Assembly (NCBI RefSeq): GCF_007565055.1
Contig: NC_044558.1
Span: forward strand, 128,018,235-128,082,234
From: Rhinopithecus roxellana
Lineage: Eukaryota > Chordata > Mammalia > Primates > Cercopithecidae
Reading direction: 5' to 3'
Length of the DNA: 64,000 nt
Below the pieces are notes generated by a model. The model worked only from the letters and a program-made list of their open reading frames with translations, did no database searches and had not been told where the DNA came from. This document shows positions 1 to 11,320 of this stretch, one piece after another. A program made the translations under genes and the position numbers. The stretch's first letter is position 1. Each line of letters opens with the position of its first letter.

Positions 1-1565
1 AGGGATGGATTTGGGGTATTCATTTTGGTGAAGTCTCTGACCTTACTAGGTAGTGATACCTACAGGTCTTGCTTTATGTGAGGTCAATTACTGAGGTGTT
101 GATGAATTTCATTTATTCCTTGTTTAATAGAGTGGCACTTAAAATAAGTGGAAATGTAGAAGAAAACTATGATTTGCTTGATTTGTATATTTCAAAATAT
201 TAGTAAAACAATCCTGTAATTTACACAGCCAGTTCTACTTCACATATGTTTTAAATGTACTATGATCAACATAGTCATTACCTGGTGTGTAGAATACCTA
301 TACATTTACACATGTAAAAAAATGAAACCTCCATGTCTTTGGTTTGCGCTGGATCATTTCTTTCAGGGTACGGGATTCTACAGTTATTTTCTAATGAGGT
401 TTCTTTTAATTTTTCAAGTTGCCTTCACTGCGATTAATTTAATAATGAATATGTTTATTAAAGTCTGATTCTAGAGACAGGCTCTGAACCATTGTGCTAC
501 GGCCTCTTTGTCTACAAAAGTCAAATGTTTTTATTTTCCAATTTGTTAAGTTAAATATTTTTCTGTAGTGAAGCTTAACGAATTAGAGAGACCAGTAGGA
601 ATTTTAATGTCACCAATGTCATTTACATTGAGATAAGTTTTATTCAAAAGAATGAGCTAAAATATTTTATTCAATGAGGCTAAAAACAATAGCAAGAGTG
701 AAGAACTCTTTTCTCCCAATACAAATTATAGAATTTCAAAGCAGGAAGAGCATCTTATTTTACCCCTCTTTGTACAGATGGGAAAAAGAGCCCCAGGAGA
801 GCACTTGATTTACTTGTGTCTCACAGGCATTTACTGAATGACAAAGTTGCCTGTAAAACCATGTAGTTTGACTCTGTCAACAACAGAAATGTGTTCTTCT
901 ATTTCATAATTTCCAATGCAGTCCTAGGAAATGGTAAATAAGTTTGAAAGTTGGTTTATTTCTTTCAGAGTAGCTAGTGCCATTTGTTGTACTTGTTATC
1001 ATTAGTGCGTACACCCATCGATTCAAAAAGGGTTGATTGAACAACTAAGTTGATCTAGGTACCAGGAATAAAACATGACTAAGAAAACAAGACATGGCCC
1101 TGGTTCTTGACCAGTTTATACTATAAAGGAAGGAGTTGGACTATGGGGATTATGTGACACTTTGAACAATAGGGAGGAAAGAGGGTACTTTCCCTCTGAG
1201 TATATTTGGATTGCTTGGATATACAAATGTTGTGTGATTATTGTAAACTCCTATTCAGAACGTTTTTCTCAGTTGTATTATGGGCACCGTGATGACATAA
1301 ATAAGCTTCTTCATAAAATTTCTGCTGTGTTTCCTACAGCTCCCTCCTATAACAAACTGAGTATTTATGATTTAATTCTACTGGATATCCTTAAGATTAT
1401 ATTTATTTACAAATAAGTAAAAATCACTGAAAGGGGATCCCTGGGTTTGTTGTTATAAAACTTAGCAATTATCTTAAATATCAGGTTTTTGTCTCTTCAG
1501 GCTCAGTCAGTAGGTCAGGGAAATGTCATGTGGGACCATTTTCTCTTATCCCTGCCACTTTGACA
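1..1565. other. Unique AT-rich non-coding sequence
   Basis: No repeat family, RNA gene or credible exon is recognised. Short open frames (for example 262-468 and 1162-1416) have no family motifs, no splice context and AT-driven composition, so I treat them as chance. Confidence 0.6.
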
Positions 1566-1760
1566 ATGGTTGTCAAATTAGAATGTGTACACCAATCTCT
1601 TGCTAACTTGACAAATGCACATTCCTAGGTCCTAACCTTAGGATTATGACTTCATAACCTGGGATCCCAAATATAGCCCACAGAAATCCATTTAGTAACA
1701 CCCCATTTACAAAGAGACTCCCAATCTGAGTGGTCCAAGACACATTTTGAGAAACACTAT
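1566..1760. mobile_element. MER5-like hAT-Charlie non-autonomous DNA transposon relic
   Basis: The right end, reading roughly TGGTCCAAGACACATTTTGA then GAAACACT, resembles the MER5 terminus (TGGTCC...CACACTTTGAGAACCACT). The interior keeps the pattern of a short element with inverted ends, including 'TGCACATTCCTAGGTCC' where MER5 has a similar segment. It is strongly diverged and not coding. The left boundary is approximate and the subfamily uncertain. Confidence 0.5.
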
Positions 1761-2568
1761 GTTATGTTCTTCTCTGAAGACAGACAGGGACTCATGTCTC
1801 CCTCCATGGCAGCAGCTATTCTGTCATGGGTAATTCCTATATACTATTTGAATATCAAAATATTTATATCTTCCTAAGAATGAGGAGACACAGCAATTTG
1901 CCCCACAAGGGTAAATTGCAAACAAATTGCTCCAGTGCTTCGGAAAGGACTGGTTATTCATTGCTGAGACTGCTTTATAAAGAGAGATCTTCTCAATATT
2001 CAAATGTATTACAGGCATAGAAAATTTTTTGCATGAATACATAAAGACTAAGAATCAGTTCTTTTTTACAGCTTGAGAGGACATGTTATGAAAGCTTTCT
2101 AATCCTTGCTATGACAATGAACTTTTAGAGGGCTCAGAGTTAGAGCTTCAAAGATATTTAATACTGGAGAAAAAAATCAGATTCATTTAGGAGAAGATCT
2201 CCAAGTATAACCAAATTTATCCCTTTAGCTGTGGCTAAGAAAATAACTGAATTCAAAAAGAAAGCAAAAGCAATAGATATTTTGAATAGAAGACTGCTTT
2301 TTAAAATTAAGTAAAATGCTCTGTCATTACAAAAAGGCTTCCTAATGTTAGATTGGAGTATTTCCATATTTGGAAACCAAGATTAATAGATGTTTCACAT
2401 CTGAAGTATTTTTCCTTCCATCTTTTTTTCCCTTTTGCATGTAAAAGAGAATGGTGACCAATTTTTTTTGGTAAAAGAATTAATAAATCACTTAATGGAT
2501 TTAAATGAACACAGGCAAAATCAGATTTTTAAAAAAAAAACAGAATTTTATTTAATTCTCTAGATGTA
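1761..2568. other. Unique non-coding sequence
   Basis: AT-rich and without a recognised repeat. Open frames on both strands at 1824-2042 overlap each other and show no splice signals, so they are probably chance. Confidence 0.55.
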
Positions 2569-2772
2569 ACACTGTTAGATAGAACTTTCTGTACTGATGG
2601 ATTTTTTTTATATCTATGTTGTTGAATCTGGTAGCCACAGTCACAGGTGGTTATTGCATACATGAAGTATAGCTAGTGCAACTGAGGAATTGAATTTTTT
2701 AAATTAAATTTCATTTAATTTAATTGAAATTGCTACATGTGGCATGTAGTTATTGTATTGATCTGTGTTGCT
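2569..2772. mobile_element. hAT-Charlie type MITE relic
   Basis: The segment starts near ACTGTTAGATAGAACTTTCT and continues through GGTAGCCACAGTCACAGGTGG, AGTGCAACTGAGGAATTGAA and a TTTAATTTAATT stretch to a right end near GATCTGTGTTGCT. This matches the layout of the common 'CTGTCCAATAGAA...GGTAGCCACTAGCCACATGTGG' mammalian hAT MITE with inverted ends. The subfamily name is not certain. Non-coding. Confidence 0.6.
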
Positions 2773-3264
2773 AAAGAAGAATGTGTAAAATGTTTTTCAT
2801 AACTTAAAGGGTAGCAATTGGCATTTTTATGAGACTAGGAAGTGTATGATTATTTAGTGTTGTAGTTTATGTGACCAAAGGTGGCTTCTTATGGAGTAGT
2901 TCTTTAACTTTGCCATACTTAAAAAGATAGTTATTATTTATTCTCTCTACTTTTATTTTGAAAGTCCCTCTCTTAGAGCAAGTAGATATCATGGAGTGAG
3001 TCTGAAAACTCCTGTTACACAACACCAGGAATGGCCAAATTATGACTGGTGCCCCCTGGAGTTGTGCACACAGCATCTGTGGCTACCTCATAAGCTAAGT
3101 CACTTCTCAAGGCAATGTCGTATTCATTTTTATGTCCACAATGCTTGGTATGGAATTGATTACTGACAAATCTTTGTTAAGTAAGGAATGTATATCTCAA
3201 TTTTGATATCTGCAGTAATAAAGGATAGAACACATTGTATGAATTTTCCCTTTGATCTCTATAT
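2773..3264. other. Unique non-coding sequence
   Basis: No recognised family. It includes CCCCCTGGAGTTGTGCA at 3052-3068, which recurs at 59371-59387 (see findings). Confidence 0.5.
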
Positions 3265-3616
3265 TCATTAATTTCTACATTTATGAAGTACCTGCTTTGT
3301 GGCAAGTATTCATTTAGGTATTTAATACAAAGATAATTTAGACATAGTATGTCTACTGCTGATTAATGGAGAAGGGCATGTAAAAATATGTGCTGCATCG
3401 TAAAGTAACTGCACTAATGAACATATGTGCAGATGTAGTTCCCAATAGCAAAGAAAGAGAAAGTGATTTTTGTTTGGTTGATTGATTTTCTCAGTCCTGT
3501 AGCAGAACGAAAAAGGCACATCAGAGAAGGACGGCTGCATCAGGGAAGTGACTTTTGAGGCAGGTTTTGAAAGATGAGCAGGAGATGGCAGAGGGGTGGT
3601 AAGGAAGGTAAAGCCT
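3265..3616 (-). mobile_element. L2 LINE fragment, antisense
   Basis: The text resembles reversed L2: a terminal segment around 3275-3315 (CATTTATGAAGTACCTGCTTTGTGGCAAG) and the ORF-side segment GACTTTTGAGGCAGGTTTTG followed by AAAGATGAGCAGGAG at 3550-3590. These are typical of antisense L2 in mammalian genomes. Very diverged, with no open frame preserved. Confidence 0.5.
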
Positions 3617-3830
3617 GTGCTGCTCCAGCTACTTTGCTAAGGGACATCATCTCACATCATTTTTCTCCATACTCCTCCAACGTAGATGTCTTTAATCCTC
3701 ATTTCAATGATGATGAAGCTAATTCAGATTTAAAGAAGCTTGCCCAAGGTGACATCGCTATTCATTGAGGGTACTAAGCTTTGAACCTAGGTATGTTTAA
3801 CGCTAAAGCCCGTGAATTGTACCATAGTCA
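3617..3830 (-). mobile_element. MIR SINE, antisense
   Basis: Reversed MIR core pattern: TTTAATCCTCATTTCAATGA, then AGCTTGCCCAAGGTGACATC, TTTGAACCTAGG, and a tRNA-like end with AAAGCCCGTGAATTG. Old and non-coding. It abuts the antisense L2 on its left. Confidence 0.6.
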
Positions 3831-5384
3831 TTGGTATCAGTAATGAAAAATCCAACATGTTTGGTGAAATTCAAGTAGTGCAGTATCACCAAAGCACAGG
3901 ACACAAAGAGAAGCAGCGGAAGAGCTGGAATGGAGGTATGTGGTAATAAAAAATCATCAATGCCATGACAGATACACTGGACATTTTTCTGTAAGTAATG
4001 TGGAGCTCTGAGTGGGTTAGTTTTAGGCTGGCAATGACATCATGATTCCTAAAGAAATTCAGGAGCTAAAATCAACAACATATTTAGCCAATTATTTGAC
4101 TTGAATTTCCATTCTAATTGGCTTTATTTTTTCCTGAATACGCAGTTGCTTAGAAGTGGTTGAGTTCCATCCTGGTGTGTGTTGGCTATCAACCAACATA
4201 GGAGTAAAAATTCACTGCAAGTAGTCAGCCAAAAGACACATGCAGATGCTTAAGAAATGTTTATAATTTCTTTTCCTATGTCTGCCAATAGAATGAGAAG
4301 ATTTTGCTATATATTTTTTTGATTGTTGGCTTGTTTTACTGTATGCTTATGAAAACATAAAATAGCAGGACAATAGATCACATTGCCAAATAATTTCTAG
4401 GATTTGGCCCGAGGTTTGATGATCCCTCTGCTGCTTCTTGGCTTTGTACGCTCAGAAGCACCCACCATCAGCTGTCAGCCCTGTGGCAAAAGGAGGAATG
4501 GGGTCAGAGTCAGACAAGCAGAAGCCAGAGCCAAGTGTTTTTCTGAGAAATACTAGCATCTGTTTTGTGCAGTGAGTTATCTGCTTTGTACTTGACAACC
4601 CACGTGGGACTCATGCTGCAAAGGGGGCTGATGATTTAAAATTGAGGGAGGAGATCCAGAGGGGAGACTTTGGTTCATGAAACATCCTCTTCACCTCTGT
4701 GATGGGCTGTTCTTCATGTCCTACAGTTTGAACTAAAGAATGGCCTCGGCTTCTCCTGTTGATGAAAACGTATTTTGTTCCAAGTGTCATTCCTTTTATT
4801 TTTTGTATACCTTTTCCTTCTGCTTCAAATATATTCCTGGCCAAACTCCTGGCTGTCTGTCCTGGAGCTGTTTTATATTCTTGGGGTTGTAAGAATCAGG
4901 TTCACATGCCGGTGTCTAGAAACAGGCTGGCTGGACAGGAAGGAAATAGGTGGACATAGTTTTAAATTTATATACATCTTTTGGAGCCAGGAACTTCTAC
5001 ACAATCTAGCTTCTATAAGATAAAATTTGTGGTAGGAAAGAGGAGTGGTAACATGAATAATAGAGATTTTTTTTTAAGTCTGGAAAGACTTAGATGTTGG
5101 GAGTGTAATCAAGCATTTTAGCCAGTCATTTTGAAAGGTAAGGGAGTTTAAATGGATCGAATATTCAGTTGTGAATTAGTGATACTGAACATGTACACTA
5201 TTTTATCAATGTGTTTTGTATTGATTGGTAATACCCAGATTTCCAATTTGATACATAGTCCATTTTAAAAAGATATATGTGTGTATTTATACTATGCTTT
5301 GTCGTTTTGAAGTTTTGAGATAAATTATTTAGAATCAAATGCTCATGGAAATATCTGTCATATTAAAATAGGTTTATTTCAAGA
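3831..5384. other. Unique non-coding sequence with a GC-richer patch
   Basis: No repeat is recognised. About 4400-4960 is less AT-rich than its surroundings and holds overlapping open frames on both strands (4611-4844 minus, 4759-5023 plus), but none has a splice-bounded exon or a recognisable motif. It could be a conserved non-coding element or a decayed exon; I cannot decide. Confidence 0.45.
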
Positions 5385-5422
5385 TTATTCATTCATTTGT
5401 TCAACGAATGTTATTGAGCGTC

Positions 5423-5915
5423 TGTTGTTCCAAACCCTCATTAACCTCAATAGTGAAGGCACTAGGTTCAAGAGGCTGAAGAATAGACCCAGAGCCAACA
5501 AAGGAGACATGGAGTTTCATTAGGAGCTTACATACAGAGGAGAAAGTCAGTGGAAGTGGGCTGGACAGGACAGGAGAAGCAACTTACCTACAGAAATGGT
5601 CCAGTGGTGGCAGGCTGGGCAGGAAAACTGCAACCACTTGCAAACAGCATGCAGTTTATATAGCATTTTCACTTAACACTCTCCTTTATGACCTCCACCT
5701 GGCAACCCTTATTAACCCAAAACTTAGGGCCTCATTCCTCTGTATGGCCCATGTTCCATGGGATGGGATGGGGTTTCAGATGTTCCTCATAGACAAAGAA
5801 CAAATCTTTGGGTTGGCCACTCCCAGATCCCCTAGCTGGGGACACACTTTGAGGTGTGTCTACTGTACAGGATCATTCTAAGGGTTTGCTTAAGTTTACA
5901 CTACAGCATCATTCA
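5423..5915. mobile_element. Candidate solo LTR (TG...CA) inside L2
   Basis: L2 text breaks at 5422 and resumes after 5915. The intervening 493 bp begins TGTTG and ends TTCA (TG...CA), and is flanked by the 4-bp repeat CGTC at 5419-5422 and 5916-5919. That is the form of a solo LTR with a 4-bp target duplication, as in class I endogenous retroviruses. I did not recognise the family and found no clear polyadenylation signal, so this is inference. A chance 4-bp match is possible. No viral gene is present. Confidence 0.35.
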
Positions 5916-5995
5916 CGTCTGCTCTCTCATGTGCTTGTGATACAGTGACCATCAACACAAGGGCCCTGCTCTCCAGGAACTTATGCTCTGTAGAG

Positions 5996-6175
5996 CAGTG
6001 TTTTTCAAAGTGTGGTTCCCAGATTGTTAGTATCAGTGTGCTGGGGATTGTTAGAAATGCAAATTCTCAAGGCCCCAGCCTAGACCTATTGAATCTGGAA
6101 ACTCTGAGAGTGGGGTTCAGCAATTTATCTTTTAACAGTCCCTTCAGGTGATTGTGAGAGTTTGAGAACTACTGC
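5996..6175. mobile_element. MER5A (hAT-Charlie MITE)
   Basis: Clear MER5A text: CAGTGTTTTTCAAAGTGTGG at the left, TTGTTAGAAATGCAAATTCT and CCCCAGCCTAGACCTATTGA inside, then TTTAACAGTCCC, CAGGTGATTGTGA and GTTTGAGAACTACTG at the right. About 180 bp, near full length for the family. It sits inside the antisense L2. The 8-bp target duplication is no longer obvious. Confidence 0.85.
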
Positions 6176-6807
6176 CAAAGACAGATAATTATTAACTGAT
6201 GATTATTAAGTATGCCAGGAAAGGCTGAGTTTTATAAAGAAAATAAAGCAGGGAAAGAAGATAGACAATGTAAAAGGGTGTGGTTTTGGCCTCTTTGGGG
6301 TGTTATTTTTGTTTGAGCACTTGAATGATGTGAGGATATCTGGGAAGAAGGCTTTGCGGTAATCTAGGTTAGAGATTTTAGTGAGTTGAGGCATGGTTGG
6401 AACTGTGATGTCTTTAGAAGAGCTGAACCTCCAGAATTTGCCGTTGAAGAAATCAGAAATGTGATGTGAGAGGGCAGGATAATCCTAAGGTTGTTGATGG
6501 TACCTGCTGATCTCTAATGTTACCTCATAGTAAGATGGGAAACAATGAAATGGGGAGGGGCAGGGAAAAGCAGACTTTGGGGGAAGAATAACACATATGA
6601 TTTTGGAAAAGTTGTTTTAAAAGCTCATTAGCCATGTATGAAGCTGTATTTGTGAGTGTGCCATTCATGTGGAAGGTTGGCACTGGGAATATTAACTGGG
6701 GAGTCATGGTCATATAAATGGTATTTTAAAAAACGAGTTAGCCTGAGATCACCAAGGGAATGAATGTACATGGAGGAGGTCTAAATACCAAGTCCTGTGG
6801 TATACCT

Positions 6808-6823
6808 GGGGGGGTGGGGTGGG
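6808..6823 (+). repeat. G-quadruplex-capable G tract
   Basis: G7-T-G4-T-G3 gives four G3 tracts with one-base loops if the 7-G run is split. It lies at the right end of the antisense L2 segment. Folding is predicted from sequence only. Confidence 0.55.
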
Positions 6824-6830
6824 TGGCATT

Positions 6831-8344
6831 AGACTAAAGATAGTGAAAATTTTCATCAATGATGAATATTTTGCTACGTTGATCTTGAGATTGATATGAT
6901 GAAGTGGCAGCATCCTAGCCCAGTCCCAAGTTTAATGCCTTCCTTGAAGTCGCCATGTTTCTGTTTCGGAGTCCTTGGTGCCACAGATCCCTCTTGACTT
7001 TCACAAGCCAGGGCTTCTTGCCATACAGGGAAGTGTTCTACCTTCCCAGTTTATGGGATCCAGACTCCTCAGCTGCCTGCTGTGGGTTCTCCTTGAAACT
7101 TGGTGAAAATGCAGAGAACATACACAATTCTGCTTTGAGGAAAATGCAGAGAACATACACAATTCTGCTTTGAGGAGGAGCGCTCTCCTTTTCCTCTTGT
7201 CTCAGTTGCTACCTTGTCTTCTTTCTCTAATTTCCTTTTCCTCTATTGTACTTTCAACAGAAAAATTCTTTGGTCTGCAGAGCTAAAAGAATAATTATCT
7301 TTCTTTTTAAGTTAGTAGTACTTAGATCATTTTGACGGTTGGCTTATTTATTACCACTTATACAGAGGTATTTCTTAATGTTGAATTCAAATGTTGATTT
7401 TTAGTGGCCTAGACCTTGATATTTTCTGATTTGAATACCCTGAGCTATTGACCAAAGCAACAATGAAATTTATAATTTCTAACCGGGCGTGTGATTCTTG
7501 GGATTTCTTTCAGAAAACAATACTTCCCTGACGTAGGAATGTATCACTTAAAATCAAAAATGTTTTTAAAATTTGAATTATAGAAGAGAATAATCAGTGG
7601 ATGATTCACTTCATAGAAAAGTTCTTTGCTTTAAAATGACTCATCAAGTGCTACTGGGAACATTTAAAATGTTATTTCAATTGCACATACCTGTTTAAGA
7701 AGACACAAGTTTATTACTTTACGTGTGTGTCACTGATACAAGGTACTTTCATATATTTGATAAAAATTTATGAAGAGAGGAGTGGTTAAATGACTGTCTA
7801 AGGACTCATACCTCTTTAATGGGCAACCAAGTCTTGAACCCTAGTTATCAGTTGTCACCTTTACTTATGGAACTACCATCCCGGCCCCAGGGGAGCAGCT
7901 TAAGAAAGGGGTAGGAGGAACAAAATAGAAGTACTCTATAGAATAAGTCTTCATCTGTACTCCTGATTTAACAAATTCTGGTATTACCCACTGTGTTTAG
8001 GTTTCAGTGACAAGTTTTCTTAGCAGTTGAGGCTTCATTTAGCTCTTCACATCCTTTGAATACGAAAACTGCAAGGTATTGTCACGATAATCTGTCCCAT
8101 TTCCTCGTTTTTGAATGAGAAAACCACAGCCTAGAGTAGCCATTACTTGCCAAAGCTTTTTTCTTAGGAGAGAGGGGGAATCTTCAGTTATCTTCTAGAA
8201 TGGGACAAAATTTTGCCAAGACTATGGTGTGTGCTCACTAAAAGATCATGAAGTTTATTGCCTAAATATCAAATTCAGTCAAGATGCTACTTAGGCCAAC
8301 TTTTAAAATTTGTATAATAGCTAGTTTTTTTATTTAAATTTTTA
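6831..8344. other. Mostly unique non-coding sequence
   Basis: Contains the 35-bp tandem duplication (7106-7175). Weak antisense MIR-like text occurs near 8045-8150 (CAAGGTATTGTCACGATAAT, TGAGAAAACCACAGCCTAGA). The 72-codon open frame at 6955-7173 ends inside the duplication, whose 35-bp unit is not a multiple of three, so coding is unlikely. Confidence 0.5.
7106..7175. repeat. Perfect 35-bp tandem duplication
   Basis: The unit beginning AAAATGCAGAGAACATACAC and ending TTTGAGG occurs at 7106-7140 and again, identically, at 7141-7175. Two exact head-to-tail copies in otherwise unique sequence suggest a recent slippage or non-homologous duplication, or an assembly artefact. Confidence 0.97.
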
Positions 8345-8637
8345 AATTGTGAAATAGCTCACACATTAAAGAGTGTATATAACATATATAGTATTATATG
8401 TATATATCATTTTAAAATATTTTATATATAGCTATATATCTTATGTATGTTATTTTTACTATAATAGGAATAATATTAAATTATAAAATGAACACACAGG
8501 CATCAACTATTGAGTCTAAGAAGTAACCATTCTACAATCTTGGAAAGCCCCATGGGTCCCTAATCTGTCTCACCCCATTCCTTGCCCTCAGAGGTAACCT
8601 CTGTGCACGACACTCTTTTGGTTAGAAGATGGACCTA
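8345..8637 (-). mobile_element. Ancient L1M 3' region, antisense
   Basis: Text such as AAATTGTGAAATAGCTCACA, AAAATGAACACACAGGCATC, AAGTAACCATTCTACAATCT and TTGCCCTCAGAGGTAACCTC follows the order of old L1M 3' sequences read backwards (AAATGAACACCCATGTACCC..., CAGAGGTAACCACTATCC). An AT-rich stretch sits at 8390-8470. Highly diverged. Confidence 0.5.
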
Positions 8638-8931
8638 GGATGGGCGCAGTTGTTCACACCTGTAATCCCAGCGCTTTGGGAGGCTGAAGCAGGTGGATCA
8701 CCTGAGGTTGGTAGTTCGAGACCAGCCTGACCAACATGGAGAAACCCCATCTCTGCTAAAAATACAAAAAGTTAGCCGGATATGGTGGTGCATGCCTGTA
8801 ATCTCAGCTACTCGGGAGGCTGAGGCAGGAGAATCGCTTGAACCCAGGAGGCGCAGGTTGTGGTGAGCCGAGATCTACCATCGCACACCAACCTGGGCAA
8901 CAAGAGTGAAACTCCATCTCAAACAAAAAAG
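8638..8931 (+). mobile_element. AluS (Sq/Sp-like), full length
   Basis: A dimeric Alu with both arms, from GATGGGCGCAGTTG through ATCACCTGAGG and GAGACCAGCCTGACCAACATG to GCAACAAGAGTGAAACTCC and a short A-rich tail. ACATGGAGAAACC and CAACAAGAG point to the Sq/Sp group. Many CpGs are decayed. Confidence 0.92.
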
Positions 8932-8944
8932 AAGGAGCTATGTT

Positions 8945-9120
8945 ACTGCTCTGGAGTCTTGGGCAAGTTAGTATTCTCCCTGTGCTTCAGTTGTCTTATC
9001 TGTATAAAAGGAATAGTAACATATGTGTTGTGAGGACTGAATGAGGTCACCCAGGAAGCATGCTTAGAGAAATATGTTGTGTAGTCATCATTGTTTACTA
9101 TTCTTGTTACTATCATCACG
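8945..9120 (+). mobile_element. MIR SINE
   Basis: Sense MIR core: GAGTCTTGGGCAAGTTAGTA, TGTGCTTCAGTTGTCTTATC, TGTATAAAAGGAATAGTAAC, then TGTTGTGAGGACTGAATGAG. It lies directly downstream of the AluS. Confidence 0.7.
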
Positions 9121-9383
9121 TTCAGGACTTCTAATATTGCCAACAAGATGGAGTTTGAGGGACTAAAATTGATTTTAAGAATAATAATGTTATTGTTCCT
9201 TTTTCAAATCTTTTAACATGGAAACATTCTGATTTGGGTGGGAGGCTTTTGACATCAGCTGTTTCACTTTATCACTGTGTCCTTTCCAAATATCTTCAAG
9301 ATGCTTTCATTGAAGCAACACGAAAATTGTTTTGAACAAAGACCCTTTAGTGTCAGTCACTATTTCAAAATATAACACCAGTA

Positions 9384-9677
9384 TTTTTTTTTTTTTTTGG
9401 AGACGGCGCTCGCTCTGTCGCCCAGTCTGGAGTGCAGTGGCGCGATCTCAGCTCACTGCAAGCTCCGCCTCCCAGGTTCACACCATTCTCCTGCCTCAGC
9501 CTCCCGAGTAGCTGGGACTACAGGCGCCCGCCACCACGCCCGGCTAATTTTTGTAGTTTTAGTAGAGACGGAGTTTCACCATGTTAGCCAGGATGGTCTC
9601 GATCTCCTGACCTCGTGATCCGCCCGTCTCGGCCTCCCAAAGTGCTGGGATTACAGGCGTGAGCCACCGCGCCTGGC
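9384..9677 (-). mobile_element. AluY, antisense, full length
   Basis: A poly-T run, then a reversed Alu with AluY-type text: CACTGCAAGCTCCGCCTCCC, TTCACACCATTCTCCTGCC, GTTAGCCAGGATGGTCTCGA, ending GCCACCGCGCCTGGC. The 5' end reads CTCACGCC on the Alu strand, so it lacks the CTCAAG change of the three youngest copies. Confidence 0.93.
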
Positions 9678-10962
9678 ATGATTTACTCTTAATAGTATTT
9701 TGATATTCTGCTGTGTAACACTGCTGCTGACTGAATGTCTTTGAAGACAGCAAAATTTGACCGACTACAAAATATTACTTCGTTTTGGGGGGATTTAGTC
9801 TGTTTGCTAAGTTACTAACGAGTACTTCTAAAAGCATGAGAGGATAAGGGATTGAGATATAAGAGGAAGGTTGACAAAATCAGAAAACTGTGAAATGAGA
9901 TAATGAGTAACCAAAACTTGCTATCTTATCAGTACTGAGAACTGCAGAAAAATTTCTTACTTGGAGATTTGTGTTTTTCTTTGAGTACTCATAAACAAGA
10001 GTGAAAAACAGTAATCACTTTTCTCAGTCAAAGAAAACAACCTTATACTTGAGGACTTTGTTTCAAAGTTGGTAAGGCTTTGGATACTAATATAAGATTC
10101 ACCAGTAAGGTATTTTGAAACTCTTAATGCCACTTGTGCTTCAGAATTCATATGAAGATTATTGTTTGAGACCTCTGTGGTGACATCACACTTAAGGGGC
10201 GATACATATCTTCACCTTCTTTACACATTGGCTTACCTTCTATTTAGTTGATACTATTGTTCCTCAATAAAATTATTTTTCTCTCTATTGATATTATTTT
10301 CAAGTTGACTTCTAGTCAGCAACTCTGTAAGCACCTTTTTATTGGTTTTTAGATTCTGTATTTTAAAAGGTCCAGCAATATTTCAATTTCATCAAAATTG
10401 CATTATATCATTTTGAAAACTTACTTGCCTGTGATTAAATTTTTTAACAATGTCTGGTATCTAAAAACTCACTTGAAAATTCATTTTTTAAATCAAATTG
10501 TTTTTAAAAAGTGTTACAATGATAGCAAGTCATCATGGAAAAATAAAGTAATGGGTATGTGTAATATAACTTCTAAACCTCTAAGCATCTGGAAGCAGAG
10601 ATCCATGTTCTGTGAATGACCTACAAATCAACTTAATGAGTTCATAGCAAGGCATATGCTAGTTGGGATAGAAAAGACTCAGTAAAAGCTGTCTTCCATT
10701 CAGTTTTTGAAAAGTGAGTGGATGCCAGTTTATGCTATTTCCTATAGTGCCTATCTAAACTAATGTTTTTTTTTGTTTGTTTGTTTGTTTGTTTTTTTTT
10801 TTTACTTGCTGAATCTCATTTCATGTCAACATGAGTTTGTATTGGTAATATACTGTTTGTAATTGATGATGTAGCCAACTCCTTCATTAAAGTAAACTAT
10901 GAAGCTAATAAAACATCTTCATGTTTTAAGTCCATTAGGAGACATTGTTTTCCTAGTGTTTT
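9678..10962. other. Unique AT-rich non-coding sequence with a TTTG microsatellite
   Basis: No family is recognised except the (TTTG)n and poly-T tract at about 10766-10803. Open frames at 9957-10151 and 10398-10619 have no motif or splice context. Confidence 0.55.
10766..10803. repeat. (TTTG)n / poly-T simple repeat
   Basis: Five or so TTTG units between T runs. It is simple sequence and is likely length-variable. Confidence 0.9.
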
Positions 10963-11320
10963 TTTGTTGTTGTTGTTGTTGTTTGTTTGTTTTTTTTTTT
11001 TTTTTTGAGACGAAATCTCGCTCTTGACCCTCAGTCTGGAGTGCTATCTCACTCTTGTCATCCAGTCTGGAGTGCAATGGTGTGATCTTGGCTCACTGCA
11101 ACCTCTGCTTCCCGGGTTCAAGCGATTCTCCTGCCTCAGCCTCCCGAGTAGCTGAGATTACAGGCATACGCCACCATGTCTGGCTAATTTTTGTATTTTT
11201 AGTAGAGACAGGGTTTTACCATGTTGGCCAGGCTGGTCTCAAACTCCTGACCTCAGGTGATCTGTCCGCCTCGGCCTCCCAAAATGCTGGGATTACAGGC
11301 ATAAGCCACCGCGCCCGGCC
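10963..11320 (-). mobile_element. AluS, antisense, with an internal duplication
   Basis: A (TTG)n/poly-T tail, then a reversed AluS ending at GCCACCGCGCCCGGCC. Near its start a roughly 31-bp segment is repeated imperfectly: ATCTCGCTCTTGACCCTCAG with CTGGAGTGC (11013-11044), then ATCTCACTCTTGTCATCCAG with CTGGAGTGC (11045-11075). The differences between copies show the duplication is not very recent. Confidence 0.92.

Larger units (their letters stand above)
5385..6830 (-). mobile_element. Antisense L2 LINE, interrupted by two later insertions
   Basis: Three L2 pieces are seen. 5385-5422 has the reversed 3' terminus (ATTCATTCATTTGTTCAACG then TTATTGAGCG). 5916-5995 has the adjacent segment (AAGGGCCCTGCTCTCCAGGA). 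6176-6830 has the upstream L2 text (GGGGAGTCATGGTCATATAA, GAGATCACCAAGGGAATGAA). The gaps are filled by a candidate LTR and a MER5A. This order implies that L2 is oldest. Boundaries are approximate. Confidence 0.5.

Noticed and set aside
7106..7175. Direct repeats as a CRISPR-like array
   Set aside because: Only two abutting copies without spacers, in primate DNA.
9397..9618. Alu-derived frames such as this and those at 11055-11333, 42556-42837, 49503-49899 and 57864-58488
   Set aside because: Well-known open frames of Alu sequence; no sign of exonisation with flanking splice sites.
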